From CAWIUB01 sp963839175 (GTDB lineage Bacteria; Actinomycetota; Actinomycetes; Mycobacteriales; Jatrophihabitantaceae), in NCBI GenBank assembly GCA_963839175.1, contig CAWIUB010000018.1, positions 1-16,093 of the forward strand: 16,093 nucleotides of DNA. Reading direction: 5' to 3'. This document shows, piece after piece, positions 1 to 7,166 of the stretch. The number at the start of each line of letters is the position of its first letter. Position 1 is the stretch's first letter. A program made the translations under genes and the position numbers. The notes under the pieces are model-generated. The model was not told the DNA's origin and did not search any database. It saw only the letters and a list, made by a program, of their open reading frames with translations.

Positions 1-1
1 C

Positions 2-296
2 GGCTCTATCGAGACCCTGCAGCAGACCGCGATCAACGCCTTCGGGTCGGTGCGGCAGCGGATCGCTGGGCACCTGCTGGATCTGGCCTCCGCCCAGCAG
101 CGTCCGCAAGGCCCCCTCGTCGCCCGGGTGTCGCAGCAGGAACTCGCCGATGCCGCCGGTTCGGTGCGCGAGGTGGTGGCTCGAGTGCTGCGGGATCTGC
201 GCCTCGGTCCCGCTGGTCGCGACCTCGCCGAACAGCGTCCAGATCCTCGACCCGGCCGGGTTGCACGACCAGACCTGGGATCCGACCGCAGGGTGA
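2..296 (+). pseudogene. Crp/Fnr-type regulator, C-terminal part, frameshifted
   Basis: This is the 3' end of a Crp/Fnr-family transcription factor; the cyclic-nucleotide-like sensor domain lies outside the window. The frame from base 2 encodes the end of the dimerisation helix and then the winged helix-turn-helix, with LVARVSQQELADAAGSVREV as the recognition region followed by VARVLRDLR. After about base 209 the expected wing (LVATSPNSVQILDPAGLHDQ) continues in the next frame and stops at TGA 294-296. One extra base in the GGTCCCG stretch explains this. The original frame would instead run on to 460 as arginine-rich nonsense. Either the gene is dead at its extreme C-terminus or the base is a sequencing error. 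It lies 109 bp upstream of an MBL-fold gene on the same strand and could once have controlled it, but no operator is evident. Confidence 0.8.
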
Positions 297-405
297 CTTC
301 GGTTACGCAGACCCGTACCCGAGTCACAGACACGCAGCGACAACGCGCGAAGGCTGATGTCGACGGCCCGAATCGATCGGCTCGTCGGGATCAGAGGAGG
401 CCCAC

Positions 406-1298
406 ATGTCCAGCGCAGCTACCACGGTGCCGGCGCACAGCGCAACAGCAGACCCGGTAACCGCGGTATCGGTCATCAGCACCGGCAGCGTCGAGATCCA
501 TCCCGAACATGCCCTCGGCACCAGCAAGCCGCTCTACTGGTGGTTGCTGACCTCACGCAGATGGTTGCCGCCACGGCCGATCAACGTCTACGTGATCGAA
601 CACGCCAAGGGGTTGCTGCTGTTCGACACCGGGCAGGACCGTGCCTCGGTGACCGACGACGCGTACTTCCCCGGCGGGTTGCCCGGGATCGTCTACGACC
701 GCCTGGCCCGGTTCCAGATCGGCGAGGACGACACGCTCGACGCCCAGCTTGCCAGCCTCGGGTACTCCCCCACCGAGGTCGACACCGCGATCGTCTCCCA
801 CCTGCACCAGGACCACATCGGCGGGATCCCCCAGCTGAGCAACGCAGACCTGCTGGTCACCGCCGCGGAATGTGCGCAGCTAACAGGATTGTCCCCCGAA
901 GCCCGCGGCTTCCTCCGCGAGCACATCGACATTTCCGGCGCGAGGTGGCGGCACGTCAGCTTCGACCCGACCACCGACGCGACCCTAGGCCCGTTCACCG
1001 AATCACTCGACGTCATGGGCGACGGCTCAGTCATCCTGCTCCCCGCACCAGGGCACACGCCCGGCTCGATCTCGCTGCTCGTCCGGCGGCGTGCGTTGCC
1101 GCCGCTGCTACTGGTCGGCGACCTCACCTACCAGGCCGCGCTGCTCGAGCGGCACCAGTTCCCGGCGTCGGCGACCGCAGCCAACTCGCCAGGACAACCG
1201 ACAAAGTGCTCGCCCTCGCCGAACGAATGCCCGGTCTGGTCATCCTGCCGGCACACGATCCAACCGCAGCGCAGCGTCTACTCGACAGCGCACGATAA
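406..1298 (+). pseudogene. MBL-fold metallohydrolase (AHL-lactonase-like), one frameshift
   Basis: This is a metallo-beta-lactamase-fold hydrolase of the N-acyl-homoserine-lactonase-like group, which are dinuclear-metal enzymes that open lactones and related esters. The start is ATG 406, behind an AGAGGAGG ribosome site at 393-400. Visible motifs are VYVIEHAKGLLLFDTGQD, the metal-binding SHLHQDHIGG (HxHxDH), the downstream metal histidine in PAPGHTPGS, and the bridging aspartate in LLVGDLTYQ. After LLERHQ the frame is lost. The proper tail (PGVGDRSQLARTTDKVLAL, then LVILPAHDPTAAQ) lies in the next frame to TAA 1296-1298. Restoring one G after 1158 (CAG-GTT-CCC, giving HQVPGVGD) yields a normal 297-residue protein. 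The unrepaired frame loses the last metal-ligand histidine (PAHD) and runs on for hundreds of codons. Substrate is unknown; lactonase is the family guess. Confidence 0.82.
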
Positions 1299-1312
1299 GA
1301 ACGGCAGCTCAG

Positions 1313-1741
1313 ATGAGATTCACCAACACGATCACGATCGACCGTCAACCGGCTGCGGTATTCGCCTACCTGGCCGACCTGGAGAACCTACCCCGGTGGA
1401 ACTACGCGATCCGCGAGACCCGGAAGATCACCACCGGTCCGGTGCACGTCGGCTCGCGATACCAGCAGACCCGCACCATCCCCGTCCACAGCGAGGAAAC
1501 CCTCAAGGTGACCGAGTTCGAGCCCGACCGCCGGCTCACCATCCGCGGCTCGCTCAACTCCTTCCCCGCGAAGCTCAGCTACACGCTCCACCCACAGGGC
1601 AACGCCACCACCATCACCAACACCGTCGACCTCCAGCCGCCGCGCCCGCTGAACCTGCTGGCACCCATAGCGACGCACCGGAACAAGACCGCGGTAGCCG
1701 CCAACCTCGACGTACTAAAGCAAACCCTCGAACGAACATGA
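1313..1741 (+). CDS. SRPBCC-family (polyketide cyclase/START-like) protein
   Basis: This 142-residue protein has the SRPBCC helix-grip fold. The N-terminus MRFTNTITIDRQPAAVFAYL then LADLENLPRWNYAI is the typical opening strand and helix, in which a W-N/D motif closes the ligand cavity. The central LKVTEFEPDRRLTIRGS and C-terminal TTITNTVDLQP are the expected strands. Family members bind hydrophobic ligands or act as cyclases/dehydratases; this one has no assigned ligand. It starts 14 bp after the MBL-fold stop, so the two were probably co-transcribed. The ribosome site is weak (GAACGGCAG), consistent with translational coupling. The frame is intact, unlike both neighbours. Confidence 0.85.
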   Translation: MRFTNTITIDRQPAAVFAYLADLENLPRWNYAIRETRKITTGPVHVGSRYQQTRTIPVHSEETLKVTEFEPDRRLTIRGSLNSFPAKLSYTLHPQGNATTITNTVDLQPPRPLNLLAPIATHRNKTAVAANLDVLKQTLERT

Positions 1742-1785
1742 CCCCCACCGAGCACACTCACGTAGCGATAGCGAGGAGCCGCTCC

Positions 1786-1950
1786 ATGACGACGCAGACC
1801 GTGACCGCGCCACGCACGCCCATCTGGTCGCGTCGTCGCGTGCTGATCAGCGTGCCCGCGGCGGCGGGCATCGGCTACGTAGCGGCCTGGGCGATCGGCC
1901 TTGCGCTGTGGCCGGCGAATCCGGCGGTGGATGACGCCGAGGCGGCCGGG
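1786..1950 (+). pseudogene. N-terminal fragment of a membrane protein
   Basis: A good start (ATG 1786, AGGAG at 1774-1778) opens a reading frame beginning MTTQTVTAPRTPIWSRRR, followed by one clear membrane segment (VLISVPAAAGIGYVAAWAIG and LALWP). This is a positive-inside start then a helix, as in multi-pass proteins of the DUF4386 type, but I cannot assign the family with certainty. After about 55 codons the sequence becomes the zinc-finger region of an IS66 transposase, so the gene was cut and its 3' part is absent from the window. The end coordinate is approximate because the two frames are joined without a stop. It was probably third or fourth in an operon with the MBL-fold and SRPBCC genes. 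Confidence 0.55.
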
Positions 1951-2705
1951 ATGATCGTGCGGCAGGTCCGTGACGTGCCGCTGGTGAAGGTCCGCGTCGT
2001 CGAGCACCGGATGCACAGGCGGGCCTGCACGTGGCCCGCACCGACCTGCTCACCGCCTACCACCTGCACGTCAGCCGCGGCCGGGTCGCGGTCGACTCCT
2101 TCGGGGTGCTGCCCGACTACGCGGGAACCGCGGTGCACGACGCGCTGTCCGTGTACGACTGCTACCCGGCCCGGCACGCCTTGTGCGGAGCGCACCTGCT
2201 CCGCGAGCTCACCGCGGTCGCCGAGCAGCACCCCGAGCAGATCTGGCCCGGCCAGGCCCGCTCCGCGCTGGCCCAGCTGGCCAGCGCCGCCCGCACCGCC
2301 CGAGATGACGGACTGAACCTCATCCCCCCGAACGGGCCGCCGAAGCGCTGATGCTGTACCGGCACGCCGTGCTCGTCGGACTGGCCCAACACCGACGAAC
2401 CGACGGGCGCAAGCAGACCAAGGCCCGCAACCTCCTCGAACGCCTCCGCGACCGCGCGGACGAGATCCTGCGCTTCACCGGCGACCTCGCCGTGCCATTC
2501 ACCAACAACGGCTCCGAACGCGACCTGCGCCCGGTCAAGACCCAGATCAAAATCTCCGGCTGTCACCGCGCCGCCACCGGCGCCACCAACTGGCTACGCG
2601 CGCGGATACATCTCCACCGTCCGCAAACACGGCGACGACGTCCTCACCGCACTACACGACGCCATCACCGGAAACCCCTGGACACCACCGATACCAGCGA
2701 CCTGA
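1951..2705 (+). pseudogene. tnpC: IS66-family transposase, internally deleted and frameshifted
   Basis: This is a relic of the large IS66 transposase. Recognisable pieces in order are: the zinc-finger flank (RQVRDVPLVKVRVVEHR, MHRRAC) to about 2020; LHVARTDLLTAYHL through VDSFGVLPDYAGTAVHDAL and HALCGAHLLRELTAV in another frame to about 2310; then AEALMLYRHAVLVGLAQH, KQTKARNLLERL and FTNNGSERDLRPVKTQIK in a third frame to about 2600; finally GYISTVRKHGDDVLTALHDA to TGA 2703-2705. At least three frame changes are present. The jump from the zinc finger straight to LHVARTDLL implies a deletion of roughly 100 or more residues that removes the first catalytic aspartate. The later catalytic glutamate (NNGSERDLRP) remains. 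It cannot be functional. I could not identify terminal inverted repeats on either side. Confidence 0.85.
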
Positions 2706-2910
2706 ATGGTTACGCATGTGGCCGGTTCACACCAAACCGAGTCTCCGGAAAAACCGGGGCGGTCTAAGGCCCCCCGACCGGACCTCGGAGCACCCGGCAG
2801 ACCAGCACGCCGGGCGATCACCCACGCGCTGACCCGAACCTAAACCACGAGAAGATCAACAACACACTCAAAGATCGCTGGTGCGGCCCACCTGAATAGG
2901 CTGGGCTAGG
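2706..2910. other. Intergenic relic between IS66 remnant and prenyl synthase gene
   Basis: No gene is seen here. The left part is probably the 3' flank or end of the IS66 element. At 2895-2915 a short imperfect hairpin (AATAG ... CTATT with a mismatch and two more pairs) overlaps the TAG stop of the minus-strand prenyl synthase. It could be a weak terminator, but it has no U-tract. Confidence 0.4.
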
Positions 2911-3858
2911 CTATTCGCTTCGCGAGAGCTCCCGAGTGTAGGCGATGAGCTCCCGAAGCCGGGCAGCTGAGCGTGCGTTTTCGCGTGCCTCGCGCTCCGC
3001 GTCGGCGGCAACTCGATCGAGGTAAGCCTCCGCGTCGTCGAGTGCGTCAAAGAGGCGCTCAGTGAGCGCCTCGACGGCATCGGCGCGTTCGAAGAGCAGC
3101 GCCGTCTCCGGGTTGCGGATTGCGATCGCCGCGGGAAGCGTAAGAATTCCGTCGGCGATATCCTTCTCGCTGCCGCCGCCGAGGGCGGCGGTTCCGCGCA
3201 CGTCTGCGACGTCGTCGCACCCGTGGTAGAGGAGGCCAAGCAGTTTGCCGAACCTCGCCAGGCGATCGTCGCGGGTGCCGAGGCGAGCGCAGATCTCAAA
3301 CATCGAGCCTGTATCCTCGCCCGCGATCGCGCGCCAGTCCTCGATGCCGAGTGGGCGGCGACGGAGGCGCCACTGGGCGCACTCCGCGACGCCGAGACGC
3401 TGCATCAGCTCGGCAAGCAGACGGACGCTGTACGGATCGTCCGCGACGAGCGTCGACGCCGAGAAACCGATGTAGCCCGACGTCATCATCGCCGGCAGGA
3501 AACCGAACCTGCAGTGCAGCGAGAGAACCCCGCGCCGGTAACGCGAACGGTCGAGGATGTCGTCGACGATCAGTGAGACGTTGTGCAGCAGCTCGATCGC
3601 CGCCGCCGAACGGACGACCGTGTCCGGCGGTTTCCCAGTTGCGGTCGCTCGATAGCACGAGAAAACAGTCGCCGGCCGGTAGCGCTTCGCGCGGCCGCCT
3701 AGCTGGCGCTCGACCATTGGACGGACCTCGTCGTCGACGGTCTGTGCCCACGCTGCTATGACGTCGTCGAGCCGGCGGATGTCCGCGGTGAGGCCGAGGC
3801 GGCCGGGAAGTTGCCAGACCGCGCCGTCGGTGGGAGCCAATGCGGTCGCTGAGATCAC
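2911..3858 (-). CDS. Polyprenyl diphosphate synthase family protein
   Basis: This 315-residue trans-isoprenyl diphosphate synthase homologue would condense isopentenyl diphosphate with an allylic diphosphate in the cytosol. The IPP-site motif GGRAKRYRP is at about 54-62. The first aspartate-rich motif DDILD is at 99-103, after ELLHNVSLIV. The second, DDVAD, is at 215-219 (YHGCDDVADV), and the typical DIADGILTLPAAIAI is at about 233-247. Small residues (V, S) lie five and four positions before the first motif; in this family that usually goes with C20 or longer products, which is inference. The conserved Lys-Thr pair before helix G reads EDTGSMF, so the lysine is replaced by aspartate. The start is GTG 3858 behind AGGTGG, 11 bp after the upstream small gene, so the two are an operon. 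No terpene cyclase is in the window, so the end product is unknown. Confidence 0.88.
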   Translation of the reverse strand: MISATALAPTDGAVWQLPGRLGLTADIRRLDDVIAAWAQTVDDEVRPMVERQLGGRAKRYRPATVFSCYRATATGKPPDTVVRSAAAIELLHNVSLIVDDILDRSRYRRGVLSLHCRFGFLPAMMTSGYIGFSASTLVADDPYSVRLLAELMQRLGVAECAQWRLRRRPLGIEDWRAIAGEDTGSMFEICARLGTRDDRLARFGKLLGLLYHGCDDVADVRGTAALGGGSEKDIADGILTLPAAIAIRNPETALLFERADAVEALTERLFDALDDAEAYLDRVAADAEREARENARSAARLRELIAYTRELSRSE

Positions 3859-3869
3859 GGGACCACCAC

Positions 3870-4259
3870 CTATGGCTTTGCGCGGGCCCGCCGGGTACGT
3901 GCCGCTTGGTTCCTCGGTTCCTTCGCAATCTGCTCGTTGAAGAGCTTGACCACCTCCGCTGGCAGATCAGTCAGCTCACGGAGATAGGTGCTGGCCGCGT
4001 TGGCGAATCGCGTCGCGGCCTCCTCTGAAGGCGCTCGGCCCTCGAGAAGATCGCAGATCTCGGTTCCGAGAACCTGCGCGTATTGGTCGGCGCTCTGAGC
4101 CCAACTCGACAAGAACCGGCTCGTCGCCGTCATAGCGGCGACCTGCACGTGACCAGCCCGAAGCATCACATCTACCACGGCGGCCTGCCTTGTTGTGTCC
4201 TCCTCCGCACCCTCGGACTCGGGTTGACTCCTCTTTGGGCTGCGTCGCCCTGTGGCCAT
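3870..4259 (-). CDS. Small phasin-like helical protein, function unknown
   Basis: This 129-residue protein starts at ATG 4259 (GAAGG nearby); an alternative ATG at 4316 would add 19 residues. The first ~25 residues are basic/acidic and disordered (MATGRRSPKRSQPESEGAEE). The rest looks entirely alpha-helical and amphipathic: VVDVMLRAGHVQVAAMTATS, RFLSSWAQSADQYAQVLG, then ATRFANAASTYLRELTDLPA and EVVKLFNEQIAK, with a basic tail. This resembles phasins and other granule- or lipid-surface proteins in length and helix pattern, but I see no diagnostic motif, so the name is descriptive only. Its stop lies 11 bp before the prenyl synthase start, implying tight co-expression. A role as a partner, scaffold or lipid-associated accessory of that enzyme is conceivable but unproven. 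Confidence 0.6.
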   Translation of the reverse strand: MATGRRSPKRSQPESEGAEEDTTRQAAVVDVMLRAGHVQVAAMTATSRFLSSWAQSADQYAQVLGTEICDLLEGRAPSEEAATRFANAASTYLRELTDLPAEVVKLFNEQIAKEPRNQAARTRRARAKP

Positions 4260-4342
4260 GTCTTCGCCTTCGCATGCGAAAGATCTGGCCTTTGATTGTT
4301 CCTGTCGCGAGCACATGCGTCAAACAGACACCCGGATAACGG

Positions 4343-5197
4343 TCATGTTCCACCGGCGGCGATCGCGTCGCGGACGGCGTCGGCGCGCGTGCCCGGCAGA
4401 GCAGGACCGTCCTTGATCCTGGGCCAGCGCCCTTCTCGTCGATCACCCAGACCGAGCCGAGCAGTTCGCCACCGGCGCGGATCGGCACGGCCAGCCGCGG
4501 GTAGTCACAGTTGCTGGCGGAAAACCCGACGACGCCTGAGGCGCCATGGACGGCTCGGTACTCGACGTCGGTAGCTGGTCTGGAAGGAACGCGAAGTCCC
4601 AGGATGCTCTTTCGACGCGTCTCGTCGATCGGCTGCCCCTCGACTGTGGAGTAGGCGATGACGCTCTGCCGCGAGTCGACGATCGCGGTGGCCCCACCGA
4701 CCGTGGTCGCAACGGCGTTCGCCAGGGCGAACAGGTCGCCGAGACGCGTGTTCCCCAGTGCCGCCTCGGAGAAGTAGCTGTGCCGCATCGCCGACGAGGC
4801 CAGCGTGACGAGGTGTTCCCAGGAGATCTCGTCCGCGAGCGAAAGCACCGCAAGCTCACTGTCAGCAGCGCTGTCGCGCAACTGCTGTGGACACGCCAGA
4901 GGGCTTCACCGCGACGCAGACATATCCGCGCGCGCTCGCCGTCTTGAGCAGTTCCCGCCACGCGTCGCCCGTCGGCAATACGCCTATCGCCAACAGGAAA
5001 CCCGCCGCCACCCGGCGTATCTCGGTCAGCGGATCGTGCAGGATCACCGTCGACACCGCGCGATCGATGCCCTCGTCGCCACCCACGAGATGAGCGACGG
5101 ATGGGCCCAAGGCCTTGATCACGTCCGACAGGCTAGGCGCGTCGACCGAAGAACCACGCTGCTTCGGGTGCGTGCCCCGACGAAGGGTCCGCTGCAT
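4343..5197 (-). pseudogene. PucR-type transcriptional regulator, frameshifted, HTH lost
   Basis: The likely start is ATG 5197 with a weak GGGAG. The PucR-type N-terminal domain is clear: LSDVIKALGPSVAHLVGGDE, then VILHDPLTEIRRVAAGFLLA and WRELLKTASARGYVCVAVKP. At about 4882 one extra G shifts the frame. The protein continues with RDSAADSELAVLSLADEISW and a GAF-like segment (LFALANAVATTVGGATAIVD, CDYPRLAVPIRAGGELLGSV, WVIDEKG) to about 4432. The C-terminal PucR helix-turn-helix is missing. The last ~27 codons before TGA 4343-4345 are best read in yet another frame (IKDGPALPGTRADAVRDAIA) with strongly GC-biased third positions, so a different coding fragment may be fused here. Such regulators sense small metabolites and control adjacent operons. 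Its position suggests it once controlled the phasin-like/prenyl-synthase genes and the divergent oxidase. Confidence 0.78.
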
Positions 5198-5290
5198 ACG
5201 ACGCTCCCGCCCGTTTGAATGAACGGCCAAGGTCGCTCCTGTGCTGTATTCCGATCCTACATAGAGAACGGTGCTGCGGGTCTGGATGAT

Positions 5291-5322
5291 CAGCAGCACC
5301 GCCGTGGTCGTCTGTGCTGCTG
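5291..5322. promoter_or_regulatory. Perfect 9-bp inverted repeat in divergent promoter region
   Basis: CAGCAGCAC (5291-5299) and GTGCTGCTG (5314-5322) are a perfect inverted repeat with a 14-bp spacer. The half-site centres are 23 bp apart, about two helical turns, as expected for a dimeric regulator. It lies in the 169-bp gap between the divergent PucR-type gene and the FMN oxidase. The core GTGCTG occurs twice more in the same gap, near 5239 and 5271, in direct orientation. An operator for the PucR-type protein is the simplest reading but is inferred. Confidence 0.45.
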
Positions 5323-5366
5323 CGTGCATCAGTGCAGAGACGAATCAGCAATGAGGAGCCGGGCAC

Positions 5367-6137
5367 TTGGCTGAAAAGGTTGTCAGCGTGCGTGACATGC
5401 GGCGCGCGGCGCAGCGGCGCCTTCCGCGGATGATCTTCGACTTCATCGACGGCGGAGCCCTGGACGAATTGACGCTGCATGAGAACGAGTCAGACCTGGC
5501 GCGCCTGCGCCTGCGCCAGCGGGTACTGCAGGACGTCAGCAGTTGCGAGTTGGCGACCGACGTCCTCGACCGCCGGATCGGCATGCCGTTGATGATCGCG
5601 CCGATGGGTTTACTGGGCCTGTTCCATCCCCATGGTGACCTTGCGTTGGCGAGGGCTGCCGCGCGCAGCGGCACGGTCTTCGTGCACAGCGCGTGGTCCG
5701 GCTGGTCTGTCGAGGATGTGGTCCGTGAAGCTCCGGGCTCGACGTGGAGCCAGCTCGCGTTCTGGACCGACGCCGGCATCACACGTGATCACATCGATCG
5801 CGCGGCTGCGGCCGGAATCGAGGTGCTCGTCATTGCAGGGGACGTCGCGGTGTCCAGCAAGCGCGAGCGCGATCTCCACCACGGACTGGCGATGCCACCG
5901 CGGCCGACCCAGATCCCGCCGCCGGGGCTGCTCGCCGTCCCGCGGCGGCGACCGGCGCCTTACCTGTATTCACCTGACGAGATGGCCCGAGTGCTACACG
6001 CGACCCGGCGGCTGCATCCACCGTTGCGGGCGGCCACCTACCGGACGCTGCTCGGGCTGCTGGCCGCGACTGGCATGTTCTCCAGAGGTCAGCCAGCGAG
6101 TGGCGCTCCGATTTGGGAGTTTCCCCTTTGCTCATAA
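5367..6137 (+). pseudogene. FMN-dependent alpha-hydroxy-acid oxidase/dehydrogenase, 3'-truncated
   Basis: This is the N-terminal ~240 residues of a family that oxidises 2-hydroxy acids with FMN (L-lactate dehydrogenase, glycolate oxidase, MftD-like proteins). The start is TTG 5367 behind GAGGAG at about 5353-5358. Typical motifs are MIFDFIDGGALDELTLHENE, MPLMIAPMGLLGLFHPHGDL, ALARAAARSGTVFVHS, the LAFWTDAGITRDHIDRA helix, and IAGDVAVSSKRERDLHHG. Family members are about 370-400 residues, and the FMN-binding and catalytic C-terminal half, with the SNHGGRQLD-type histidine motif, is missing. Homology stops near 6084 and the frame then reads through foreign DNA to TAG/TAA-type termination at 6137. 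It is divergent from the PucR-type gene and was probably its target. The truncation predates or is separate from the IS6 insertion, whose end lies 150 bp further on. Confidence 0.82.
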
Positions 6138-6233
6138 GCTGATTCTGGAAGACTAGCGTGTGCGACAGGTGCGGTGGAAGTAGCGGAAGCCGTTCCCGGC
6201 GAACACGAGCGTCTCGCCAGCCACGACTGAACC
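6085..6233. other. Orphan 149-bp segment between truncated oxidase and IS6 element
   Basis: This segment belongs neither to the oxidase family nor to the IS6 element. On the minus strand, the 26 codons from the IS boundary to TAG 6156-6154 read VVAGETLVFAGNGFRYFHRT with good codon bias, so it may be the C-terminus of another gene cut by IS6. The part at 6085-6150 has lower GC and includes GGGAGTTTCCC. It could be the end of an unrecognised mobile element; I cannot name it. Confidence 0.35.
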
Positions 6234-6249
6234 GGCATTGTTGCGTTGG
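6234..6249 (+). repeat. Left terminal inverted repeat of IS6-family element
   Basis: GGCATTGTTGCGTTGG matches the right end (7044-7060, inverted) over TGTTGCGTTGG, with one extra base in the outer part of the right copy. Confidence 0.7.
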
Positions 6250-6285
6250 CTGATCCCAGGCGGCACTAGGGAGACTGGCGCGGTG

Positions 6286-6994
6286 ATGAGGTTCAGATCT
6301 GGCTCGTCCGCTCCGGCCGGGTACCGCTTCCCGCGTGAGGTGATCGCGATCGCGGTGCGGTGCTACCTGCGCTACGGCCTGTCCTACCGCGATGTCGAAG
6401 AGCTGCTGGCCGAGCGCGGCATCACCGTCGACCACGTCACGGTGTACCGATGGGTGCAGACCTTCACGCCGGAGTTCATCGACGCCGCCCGTCCAGCCCG
6501 ACGCGCAGCCGGCGACAGGTGGTTGTGGACAAGACCTATGTCAAAGTTAAGGGCCGCTGGAGCTACCTCTACCGAGCGATCGACCAGCACGGCCGGGTGA
6601 TCGATGTGATGGTCTCGACGCGCCGCGACGCCGCGGCCGCACGGCATTTCTTTACCCGCGCGTCTTTACCCGCGCGCTGCGATGCGGCCCGGCCCCGGTG
6701 GAGGTCATGACCGACCGGGCGCCGGTCTACCCACGCGTGCTCGACGAACTCGTGCCGGCGGCTCGACACGTCACTGACCGGTACGGGAACAACGTGGTCG
6801 AGGCCGACCACGGCCGACTCAAAGCGCGGTTGCGTCCGATGCGCGGACTCAAACAACTTCGTTCCACCCGGATCATCTCGGCCGGGCACGCGTTCCTGCA
6901 GAACCTGCGCCGCGGACACTACGCACTCACCACCGACCTGCCGGTCCGTGATCGCATCCGCCTCGCGTTCGATGAGCTTGCGCTATTGCTCTGA
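6286..6994 (+). pseudogene. tnp: IS6-family transposase, two frameshifts
   Basis: This DDE transposase of the IS6 family starts at ATG 6286 (GTG 6283 is also possible). The N-terminal part YRFPREVIAIAVRCYLRYGL, SYRDVEELLAERGITVDHVT and VYRWVQTFTPEFIDAARP is the usual IS6 helix-turn-helix region. One base is missing after 6524 (TGG-TT-GTG), so DKTYVKVKGRWSYLYRAIDQ continues in the next frame. A perfect 14-bp tandem duplication (6649-6676) then shifts the frame again, and TDRAPVYPRVLDELVPAARH with EADHGRLKARLRPMRGLK follows to TGA 6992-6994. The three catalytic acids are recognisable (VVDKTY, TDRAP, VEADHGR). Normally DETY is seen, so the Glu beside the first Asp is Lys here. The enzyme is inactive as read. 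Confidence 0.88.
6649..6676 (+). repeat. 14-bp perfect tandem duplication inside the IS6 transposase
   Basis: TCTTTACCCGCGCG occurs twice head-to-tail (6649-6662 and 6663-6676). Removing one copy restores the transposase frame exactly, from FFTRA to RCGPAPVEVMTDRAP. It is a slippage-type mutation. Confidence 0.9.
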
Positions 6995-7043
6995 CCTAGT
7001 GCAGAACCTCCCGCGAATGCGGTTCCGGCACGCCCGACCTCCA

Positions 7044-7060
7044 CCAACGCAACAGACGCC
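7044..7060 (-). repeat. Right terminal inverted repeat of IS6-family element
   Basis: CCAACGCAACAGACGCC is the inverted counterpart of 6234-6249. It lies 49 bp after the transposase stop. Confidence 0.65.
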
Positions 7061-7068
7061 CCGCGCCC

Positions 7069-7166
7069 ATGGTGGTGCTTGACATCAGCATCGTGAACGT
7101 GGCGTTGCCGGACATGAAGTGTGATCTGGGTATGTCGCAGAACGGCCTGGCGTGGGTGCTCAATGC
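7069..7166 (+). pseudogene. DHA2-type MFS transporter, 33-codon N-terminal fragment
   Basis: The codons from ATG 7069 read MVVLDISIVNVALPDMKCDL, then GMSQNGLAWVLNA. This is the first membrane segment and following loop of EmrB/QacA-type drug-proton antiporters (the LDxxIVNVALP signature). The fragment ends abruptly near 7166, where it meets an oppositely oriented monooxygenase remnant. Its left edge is 8 bp from the IS6 element's right end, so upstream codons may have been lost too. It is the only trace of the exporter in the window. Confidence 0.7.

Larger units (their letters stand above)
6234..7060 (+). mobile_element. IS6-family insertion sequence (about 827 bp), defective
   Basis: The element is bounded by imperfect terminal inverted repeats. 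The left end reads GGCATTGTTGCGTTGG (6234-6249) and the right end, reverse-complemented, reads GGCGTCTGTTGCGTTGG (7060-7044); 11 bases (TGTTGCGTTGG) match exactly. GGC-N-CTGTTGC is the known style of IS6-family ends (IS26, IS6100), and ~800 bp is the normal size. The right terminus is uncertain by 1-2 bp. The 8 bp on each side do not match, so no target duplication survives. That fits replicative transposition followed by deletion, a known IS6-family habit. Confidence 0.75.

Noticed and set aside
406..2316. A single 636-residue MBL-transposase fusion protein
   Set aside because: The open frame passes out of MBL homology at ~1158, crosses the SRPBCC gene in the wrong frame and re-enters two unrelated relics. 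High GC content keeps stops rare, so the long frame is accidental.
3976..4881. A 301-residue protein continuing from the PucR segment through the phasin-like gene
   Set aside because: After ~4432 this frame shows no family match and low-quality codons, while the overlapping phasin-like frame has proper start, helix pattern and operon spacing.
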